Positions 6,718 through 12,113 of a stretch of DNA of 12,113 nucleotides are shown here, one piece after another. The stretch lies in NCBI GenBank assembly GCA_045656345.1, contig JAZOQZ010000013.1, forward strand, positions 1 to 12,113, given 5' to 3'. The translations under genes were made by a program, and so were the position numbers. The stretch is from SIG452 sp045656345. GTDB lineage: Bacteria; Bacillota; Clostridia; UMGS1840. Under the pieces are notes generated by a model. The model searched no databases. It was not told where the DNA came from and worked only from the letters and a program-made list of their open reading frames with translations. Numbering within the stretch: position 1 is the stretch's first letter; every line of letters begins with the position of its first letter.

Positions 6718-7152
6718 TCATCTTACAGGATATTTTAAAGCCATCTCTTTCAATTCTTGTAGCAATTCCTTTGCTTCGTCAATAGTAAAGGTGGATGCAA
6801 TTTTTCTTGTTTTCCAGTAACCATCCAATGTATCGTATACAAAGTGCATAACAACAGCCACACCTTCTGTTACTCTTACAAAACAAAATTTGAGATACGG
6901 CTCAAGAAAATCAGAAATAAAACTGATGCTTTCACCTGTAAGAATAGCTTCAAGCTCTTGCTGTAATTCTGAAAGTTCATCTGTCATTAAACAGGAATCA
7001 CAATATTTCTCACAAATTTCTTCGTCCTTATATGTAAAATGACATTTCAACCAATTTGCATCATAGTCATACTCTTCACCAGATGTTTTATGTGGGAACT
7101 CATAGCCAAGTATTTCGAATCCCATTGATTTCTCATTTTCATATAAAACCAT
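6718..7152 (-). CDS. WapI-like immunity protein (tentative)
   Basis: A 144-residue acidic soluble protein with no signal peptide or membrane segment. FEILGYEFP followed by YDYDANWLKCHFTYKD and then a CLMTDELSELQQELEAIL helix resembles, from memory, the small proteins annotated as WapI-family immunity proteins, which neutralise the toxic C-termini of contact-dependent WapA/Rhs-type proteins. The C-terminal half (SFISDFLEPYLKFCFVRV, then TIDEAKELLQEL) fits that layout. No toxin gene is in the window, so an orphan immunity gene or another small-domain function is possible. The ATG at 7152 has GGAG 10 nt upstream, and a near-consensus promoter lies at 7187-7215. It is the first gene of the operon with the aldo/keto reductase and SASA esterase genes. 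The gene is real; the function is a family guess. Confidence 0.6.
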   Translation of the reverse strand: MVLYENEKSMGFEILGYEFPHKTSGEEYDYDANWLKCHFTYKDEEICEKYCDSCLMTDELSELQQELEAILTGESISFISDFLEPYLKFCFVRVTEGVAVVMHFVYDTLDGYWKTRKIASTFTIDEAKELLQELKEMALKYPVR

Positions 7153-7186
7153 CTTATTTTATCTCCAATCGAAGCCGGTTTTTTTC

Positions 7187-7215
7187 ATTATATCACACAT
7201 TTCCTTCATTTGCAA
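7187..7215 (-). promoter_or_regulatory. Sigma-A promoter for the immunity-like/AKR/SASA operon
   Basis: On the minus strand, the -10 is a perfect TATAAT (7187-7192) and the -35 is TTGCAA (7210-7215), 4 of 6, with a 17-nt spacer. Transcription should begin near 7180, about 28 nt before the ATG at 7152. Confidence 0.8.
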
Positions 7216-7243
7216 CAAAATTCTCTCCCCCCGTCGTTTGCGT

Positions 7244-7279
7244 TGCAAAAGCCACCTCCCTCCTCAGAGGGATGCAAAA
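7244..7279. repeat. 22-bp hairpin-forming insert flanked by TGCAAAA direct repeats
   Basis: The 7-mer TGCAAAA occurs at 7244-7250 and 7273-7279. The 22 bp between them hold a TCCCTC/GAGGGA 6-bp stem (7257-7262 with 7267-7272) with loop CTCA. The layout resembles a small insertion with target duplication, or the remnant of a dispersed palindromic repeat. Chance is not excluded. Confidence 0.4.
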
Positions 7280-7299
7280 TTAGTGGGGAGTTCCACACA

Positions 7300-7332
7300 A
7301 AAAGGGTTCAACCAAAACGGTTGAACCCTTTT
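7300..7332 (-). terminator. Terminator of the lipoprotein gene (repeat-stem copy 1)
   Basis: A 14-bp perfect stem (7300-7313 with 7319-7332) with a 5-nt loop, reading AAAAGGGTTCAACC on the plus strand. The T-run and following TGTG in the minus-strand transcript fit a Rho-independent terminator 48 nt past the lipoprotein stop. Its stem is identical to the hairpin at 8534-8566. Confidence 0.88.
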
Positions 7333-7379
7333 ATTCATCCTAAATGCAAATTCATAAGTTCTGCATTGCACGCTTTCAT

Positions 7380-8291
7380 TTAGCGAAGTAATTCGTAAAC
7401 AGTGATTGCTTCCAGGATACCTTGTTTGTCTTCGGCAGAAATTACTGTATCATCATAGTAGTCATCGCCTTCAAATCTTACAATAGTCTCTGTGGAATTT
7501 GCGATAGCCTTCAAGATTTCCAGTTCAGTGTCACCAACTTCAATGTCAACATATTCCCACACATCACCGCCGTCGTTATCACGAACAACATCGCTGTATT
7601 GGAACACTTTGTGGTAATTTTTACCATCTACGGCAAATGTGATTTTTTCAAAGAATACCCAATCATCATTTGTATAGTTACATACCATTCTAAGCCATAC
7701 ATCATCTCCGCTCATTCCAATGTAAGGCAAAACAAAGGATTTAATGTCAGCAGCCCAGTAATCAGAATAATGACGCCATCCTGTCGGATAATAGAACTTC
7801 ATCTGACGAACACGGTCTTCGTCAACATGCATGGAGGAGAGTAATTTTTCTGCTTTCGCTTTCTTTTCAACAGAAAGTTGTTCCTGAATACTTACCAAAA
7901 CATCGTAATTCTTTACCAGTTCTTTTGCTTTATCAGAAAGACTGTCATATTTACTTTGAGCAGCATCAACCTTTTCTGTGTTGTCAATAGAAACCTCGCC
8001 GATGTCTGCGATTAACTTTTCTACCTCAGCGGCTTCACTTTCAGCAACAAGCTGTTCGTATTCCGCTTTTGCGGCTTCAAACTCGTCTTCCAGCTGAAAA
8101 TCCTCTTTATCTTCCTTGGTGAGAGCGCTGATAGCAGCCTCAGCAGCTGCGATAGCTTCCCCTGATTCCAGTGTTACCTGCCCGATGTTTTTAACTGCCT
8201 CTTCAGCAGCTACAAGTGTTTCGGACTTGTTACAACCACTTAAAGAAAGGCTTAAAACCAACACAAGTATGATTGCTAAAATTCTCTTCAT
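7380..8291 (-). CDS. Lipoprotein with two helical repeats, unknown function
   Basis: A 303-residue secreted lipoprotein. It opens with MKR, a hydrophobic core and the lipobox LSGC, so Cys20 should be lipidated and the protein anchored outside the membrane. Two related acidic helical repeats follow. One spans about 22-78 (NIGQVTLESGEAIAAAEAAI and on) and the other about 84-140 (DIGEVSIDNTEKVDAAQSKY and on, then a SDKAKELVKNYDVL helix). This repeat type is common in surface proteins of Firmicutes. The rest (about 150-303), rich in Tyr, Trp and Asp, is not recognised. The ATG at 8291 has AAGGGG 8 nt upstream. The gene is transcribed alone, with its own consensus promoter and a terminator at 7300-7332. 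Codon use looks like its neighbours. Confidence 0.88.
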   Translation of the reverse strand: MKRILAIILVLVLSLSLSGCNKSETLVAAEEAVKNIGQVTLESGEAIAAAEAAISALTKEDKEDFQLEDEFEAAKAEYEQLVAESEAAEVEKLIADIGEVSIDNTEKVDAAQSKYDSLSDKAKELVKNYDVLVSIQEQLSVEKKAKAEKLLSSMHVDEDRVRQMKFYYPTGWRHYSDYWAADIKSFVLPYIGMSGDDVWLRMVCNYTNDDWVFFEKITFAVDGKNYHKVFQYSDVVRDNDGGDVWEYVDIEVGDTELEILKAIANSTETIVRFEGDDYYDDTVISAEDKQGILEAITVYELLR

Positions 8292-8339
8292 GTTTAAATC
8301 CCCTTTGAATTTAGATTATTCTTACGAATTATATGCTTA

Positions 8340-8368
8340 ATTATATACTTTTTGCCATAATTTGTCAA
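8340..8368 (-). promoter_or_regulatory. Consensus sigma-A promoter for the lipoprotein gene
   Basis: On the minus strand, a perfect TTGACA (8363-8368) and a perfect TATAAT (8340-8345) are 17 nt apart. Transcription would start near 8333, about 42 nt before the ATG. A full consensus suggests strong expression of this single-gene unit. Confidence 0.9.
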
Positions 8369-8533
8369 TAGAAATCATTTTTCTTATCAAAACTATTTTG
8401 TGCTGCAAAATCTGAACCTTGTTTTTCATGATATATATCCGATGCAATGATTTAGCACAACTAAGAATACAACCGACTGTATTGACACTTCTGTTAGCAG
8501 ATATACTCTTCTAAACAATCAATTCAAATCACA
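8369..8533. other. AT-rich spacer without a recognisable element
   Basis: This is part of the 405-nt gap between the lipoprotein and oxidoreductase genes, upstream of the lipoprotein promoter. I see no supported coding region, RNA or stable hairpin. A lone TTGACA at 8482-8487 lacks a properly spaced -10. Confidence 0.5.
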
Positions 8534-8566
8534 AAAAGGGTTCAACCGGAGAGGTTGAACCCTTTT
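8534..8566 (-). terminator. Terminator of the oxidoreductase gene (repeat-stem copy 2)
   Basis: A 14-bp perfect stem (8534-8547 with 8553-8566) with loop GGAGA is followed in the minus-strand transcript by TTTTTGTG. The stem sequence is identical to the terminator at 7300-7332; only the loop differs. It lies 130 nt past the oxidoreductase stop, and an A/T run at 8567-8573 would give termination in the plus direction too. Confidence 0.85.
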
Positions 8567-8592
8567 ATTTTTTCTGTATGGCAAGCGCAGAG

Positions 8593-8688
8593 AAAACGAT
8601 GGATAATGGAGAAACCGAACCCGCAGGGGTATCCGAAGGCGTACCGAGTGTACGCCGAGCGATGAGGTTCATCCATTAGACGCGTTTT
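8593..8688. repeat. Palindromic intergenic element of about 95 bp after the oxidoreductase gene
   Basis: Nested inverted repeats lie between the oxidoreductase stop and its terminator. The central hairpin is a 7-bp GGCGTAC/GTACGCC stem (8638-8644 with 8650-8656) with loop CGAGT. Around it, GAACC (8617-8621) pairs with GGTTC (8666-8670), ATGGAT (8599-8604) with ATCCAT (8671-8676), and AAAACG (8593-8598) with CGTTTT (8683-8688). The stretch is clearly more GC-rich than its flanks, which fits a mobile REP- or MITE-like repeat present in the transcript's 3' end. Dispersal is inferred from form alone. Confidence 0.55.
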
Positions 8689-8696
8689 ATCAAGTC

Positions 8697-11600
8697 CTAT
8701 ACCCCAGCTTTATCCAGATAAGACTGATATCTGTCCTTCGCTGCTTGTTCTGCCGCTTCAAACAGTTCCTTCGCTTCTTCGGGGAATGCTCTCTGCAGAG
8801 AAGTGTAACGAACTTCGGTCTGTAAGAATTCCTGGAAGGAAGCGGTGGGAGCTTTGGAATCTAAGGTGAAGGGGTTTTTGCCTTCGTCTTTTAATGCGGG
8901 ATTAAATCTGTATAAGTGCCAGTAACCGCATTCCACAGCTTTCTTTTCCTGCTGCTGAGCGCCGGACAAGCCGCCTTTGATACCATGGTTGATACAGGGA
9001 GCATAAGCAATGATGATAGACGGACCTTTATGTTTTTCCGCTTCTCTAAATGCTTTTAAGGTCTGTGCCTGGTTTGCACCCATTGCAACCTGAGCCACAT
9101 ATACATAACCATAGCTCATTGCAATCATACCAAGGTCTTTTTTCTTCACTTTCTTACCGGATGCCGCAAACTGTGCAACTGCACCGATAGGAGTGGATTT
9201 GGATGCCTGACCGCCGGTGTTGGAGTAAACTTCAGTATCGAATACTAATACATTAATATCTTTACCGGAAGCTAATACATGATCTAAACCGCCAAAACCG
9301 ATATCGTATGCCCAACCGTCACCACCTAAAATCCACTGAGAGCGTTTAATCAGGTCACGTTTGTTTTCTAAAATATATTTTTTGTTTTCACAGTCGCAAT
9401 CACAAGCTTCTAAAGCAGCAACCAACGCTTCGGATAATGCTCTGGTGTTTTCGCCATCGTCAAAGCCTTCTACCCAAGCAGTTGCAGCGGCTTTCACATC
9501 ATCATTTTTGGTGTTTTGGAGCACTTCTTTTACTTTTTCCAAGATGGAAGCTCTAGCGGTTTCACAAGCGGTGTACATACCGAAACCGAATTCTGCGTTG
9601 TCTTCAAACAGAGAGTTTGCCCAAGCGGGACCCTGACCTTTCTGATTGGTGGTGTAAGGCATAGCCGGAGCAGAACCTGCCCAGATAGAGGAACAACCGG
9701 TTGCATTGGCAATCATCATTCGATCACCATATAACTGAGTCATCAGTTTTGCATAGGGAGTTTCACCACAGCCTGCACAAGCACCGGAGAATTCCAGATA
9801 AGGAACTTCAAACTGAGAACCTTTTACGGTGTCTTTGTTCATGGGGTTTTTCTTTTCAGGCAGAGAAATTGCATATTCCCAGTTGGGAACTTCCACATCC
9901 ACCTGAGTTTCCAAGGGTTTCATTACCAGCGCTTTTTCTTTTGCGGGACAAGTTTTCGCACAAACGCCGCAACCGGTACAGTCTAAGGTGGTTACCTGAA
10001 TTTTAAATTCATAGTTATCGTAGGGTTTTAAGCCTTTTTTGGTTACAAAGCCTTCAGGAGCATTCGCTTTTTCTTCTTCGGTTAACAAGAAGGGACGAAC
10101 TGCAGCGTGAGGACAAACATAGGAACACTGGTTACACTGGATACAGTTTTCAGGAATCCAACAAGGAACATCCACTGCGATACCGCGTTTTTCGTATTTG
10201 GAAGTGCCCTGGGGGAAGGTACCGTCTTCTCTGCCTTTGAATGCAGAAACAGGTAATTTGTCCCCTTCCTGATTGTTGATAACTTCCACAACATCTTTTA
10301 CAAATGCGGGAGCATCACTTTCTTTGGATACTTTTTCGGCATCGGTAGCGTTAGCCCATTCTGCAGGAACGATGATTTCACGAACTTTCTGAACACCTGC
10401 ATCCACTGCGGCATTGTTCATATTAACGATATCGTCACCTTTTTTGCCATAGGACTTTTTGATGGCTTCTTTCATATAAGAAACTGCATCGTCAATATTC
10501 ATTACATTTGCCAGTTTAAAGAAGCCGGCCTGCATAATGGTGTTGATTCTGCCGCCCAAACCGATTTCTTTTGCTAAGGAAACGGCATCAATTACATAGA
10601 ATTTAATCTTCTTCTGTGCCAGATGACGTTTCACATTGGCAGGTAAGTTTGCCATAATTTCTTCATCGGTCCAATGGGTATTTAATAAGAAGGTACCATT
10701 TTCTTTCACGTCTGCTAACATATCATACTGATTGATATAGGAAGCTTTATGACAAGCCAGGAAGTCCGCTTTCTTAATCAGATAAGTGGAACGGATGGGG
10801 GTGTGACCGAATCTTAAGTGAGAAACGGTGATACCGCCGGATTTCTTGGAGTCATAGGAGAAGTATGCCTGGGCATACATATCGGTATGGTCACCGATAA
10901 TTTTGATGGAGTTTTTGTTGGCACCAACGGTACCGTCTGCACCAAGACCCCAGAATTTACAGCTGATAGTGCCTTGAGGAGCTACATCAACAGGAGCTGC
11001 ATCAGGTAAGGACAGATGGGTCACATCATCGTTGATACCGATGGTGAAGTTGTTTTTGGGTTCTGCCTGATTTAAGTTATCCAGCACTGCAATAAGCTGT
11101 TCGGGATAAGTGTCTTTGGAACCTAAACCGTATCTGCCGCCAACGATTACAGGTTTGTTAGCTGCACTTGCATACGCTGCACAAACATCCAGATATAAAG
11201 GTTCGCCTAAGGAACCGGGTTCTTTAGTTCTGTCTAATACGGCGATTTTCTTCACGGTTGCAGGAATTGCATCTAAGAAATGTTTCACAGAGAAGGGTCT
11301 GTACAGACGAACTTTCAGCATACCCACTTTTTCGCCCTTAGCGGTCAGGTAATCGATTACTTCTTCAGCCGCATCACAAACGGAACCCATTGCGATAATG
11401 ATGCGTTCTGCATCAGCTGCACCGTAGTAATTGAATAAATCGTAATTTCTGCCGGTTAATTTGGAAATTTCTTTCATATAGTTACGGCAGATTTCGGGAA
11501 CTGCATCATAATAACCGTTACAAGCTTCTCTTGCCTGGAAGAAAATATCAGGATTCTGAGCAGTACCACGAAGAACGGGAGCATCAGGATTTAAACTTCT

Positions 11601-12113
11601 TTCTTTAAATGCCTTCACTGCATCTAAATCGGTCAGTTTTTTCAAATCTTCATAATCTAATACTTCGATTTTCTGAATTTCGTGAGAAGTTCTGAAACCG
11701 TCGAAGAAATGAAGGAACGGAACTCTGGATTTGATGGTGGTTAAATGTGCCACAGCACCTAAGTCCATAACTTCCTGCACGCTGTTTGCAGCCAGCATTG
11801 CAAACCCTGTCTGACGACAAGCCATTACGTCGGAATGGTCACCGAAAATAGACAATGCGTGGGAAGCCAATGCTCTTGCAGATACATGGAACACGCAAGG
11901 TAAGAGTTCCCCTGCAATTTTATACATATTGGGAATCATCAAAAGAAGTCCCTGAGAAGCGGTATAGGTGGTGGTTAAAGCACCTGCCTGCAAAGAACCG
12001 TGAACGGTACCTGCAGCACCTGCTTCAGATTGGAGTTCTACAACTTTTACTTCGTTGCCGAAAATGTTTTTCTGGCCTTTTGCGGACCACTGGTCAACAT
12101 TTTCTGCCATTGG
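8697..12113 (-). CDS. nifJ: Pyruvate:ferredoxin (flavodoxin) oxidoreductase, N-terminus off the right edge
   Basis: Single-chain enzyme that converts pyruvate and CoA to acetyl-CoA and CO2, passing electrons to ferredoxin or flavodoxin; central to anaerobic fermentation. Numbering from the Met at 12110, in order: the N-terminal pyruvate/TPP domain (QSEAGAAG, 27-34); the gamma-type domain (GLGADGTVGANKN, 388-400); two ferredoxin clusters (C656, C659, C662, C666 and C711, C714, C717, C721); and the TPP domain with the proximal cluster cysteines C778, C781, C806 and C1039, GGDGWAYDIG (929-938) and SNTGGQASKSTP (963-974). The frame continues past that Met to the edge with a Pro codon, matching family text ending PSSPMAE. 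So the Met is internal, and about 35-40 residues are missing from a usual length near 1175. An odd CDCDC lies at 903-907. Stop is TAG. Confidence 0.97.
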   Translation of the reverse strand, partial: PMAENVDQWSAKGQKNIFGNEVKVVELQSEAGAAGTVHGSLQAGALTTTYTASQGLLLMIPNMYKIAGELLPCVFHVSARALASHALSIFGDHSDVMACRQTGFAMLAANSVQEVMDLGAVAHLTTIKSRVPFLHFFDGFRTSHEIQKIEVLDYEDLKKLTDLDAVKAFKERSLNPDAPVLRGTAQNPDIFFQAREACNGYYDAVPEICRNYMKEISKLTGRNYDLFNYYGAADAERIIIAMGSVCDAAEEVIDYLTAKGEKVGMLKVRLYRPFSVKHFLDAIPATVKKIAVLDRTKEPGSLGEPLYLDVCAAYASAANKPVIVGGRYGLGSKDTYPEQLIAVLDNLNQAEPKNNFTIGINDDVTHLSLPDAAPVDVAPQGTISCKFWGLGADGTVGANKNSIKIIGDHTDMYAQAYFSYDSKKSGGITVSHLRFGHTPIRSTYLIKKADFLACHKASYINQYDMLADVKENGTFLLNTHWTDEEIMANLPANVKRHLAQKKIKFYVIDAVSLAKEIGLGGRINTIMQAGFFKLANVMNIDDAVSYMKEAIKKSYGKKGDDIVNMNNAAVDAGVQKVREIIVPAEWANATDAEKVSKESDAPAFVKDVVEVINNQEGDKLPVSAFKGREDGTFPQGTSKYEKRGIAVDVPCWIPENCIQCNQCSYVCPHAAVRPFLLTEEEKANAPEGFVTKKGLKPYDNYEFKIQVTTLDCTGCGVCAKTCPAKEKALVMKPLETQVDVEVPNWEYAISLPEKKNPMNKDTVKGSQFEVPYLEFSGACAGCGETPYAKLMTQLYGDRMMIANATGCSSIWAGSAPAMPYTTNQKGQGPAWANSLFEDNAEFGFGMYTACETARASILEKVKEVLQNTKNDDVKAAATAWVEGFDDGENTRALSEALVAALEACDCDCENKKYILENKRDLIKRSQWILGGDGWAYDIGFGGLDHVLASGKDINVLVFDTEVYSNTGGQASKSTPIGAVAQFAASGKKVKKKDLGMIAMSYGYVYVAQVAMGANQAQTLKAFREAEKHKGPSIIIAYAPCINHGIKGGLSGAQQQEKKAVECGYWHLYRFNPALKDEGKNPFTLDSKAPTASFQEFLQTEVRYTSLQRAFPEEAKELFEAAEQAAKDRYQSYLDKAGV

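Noticed and set aside
8482..8507. Promoter TTGACA with TATACT on the plus strand
   Set aside because: The spacer is only 14 nt, and no supported plus-strand gene follows; it runs into the terminator hairpin.

Overview
The window looks like chromosomal DNA from a low-GC anaerobic Firmicute, probably a gut-type Clostridium relative. The grounds are the AT-rich spacers, strong AGGAG-type ribosome sites, near-consensus sigma-A promoters with 17-nt spacers, and a single-chain pyruvate:ferredoxin oxidoreductase. No species can be named. Almost everything is on the minus strand; the only clear plus-strand gene is rpsT. Both ends cut genes: valS loses its C-terminal part at the left edge, and the oxidoreductase loses about its first 35-40 residues at the right edge.

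Left block (1-1970): valS on the minus strand and rpsT on the plus strand diverge from a spacer with one promoter for each. rpsT has a roughly 110-nt leader that folds into a compact stem-loop, a candidate autoregulatory ribosomal-protein leader. It ends in a strong terminator shared with the convergent gene.

Middle block (1968-7152, minus strand, transcribed right to left): a WapI-type immunity-like protein, an aldo/keto reductase and a SASA-type carbohydrate esterase form a tight operon behind a promoter at about 7187-7215. A 121-nt gap with a second weaker promoter follows. Then come an SGNH hydrolase, a TIM-barrel amidohydrolase and a short ClC transporter of the CLC-F-like kind. The two esterases and the reductase hint at handling of acylated sugars or other small substrates. 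There is no glycosidase or sugar transporter in view to fix the pathway.

Right block (7153-12113, minus strand): a 303-residue lipoprotein with two helical repeats and its own consensus promoter, then the pyruvate:ferredoxin oxidoreductase, the central enzyme of fermentative acetyl-CoA formation. Each of these two genes is followed by a terminator hairpin with exactly the same 14-bp stem but a different loop. The spacers also hold a roughly 95-bp palindromic element and a 22-bp fragment flanked by 7-bp direct repeats, both resembling remains of small dispersed repeats.

Most of the window is ordinary housekeeping and metabolic DNA. I see no CRISPR array, tRNA, rRNA, transposase or phage gene, and no convincing new multi-gene system. 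The best leads are the rpsT leader, the possible double start of valS, the variant ClC protein, the orphan immunity-like gene and the repeated intergenic hairpins.
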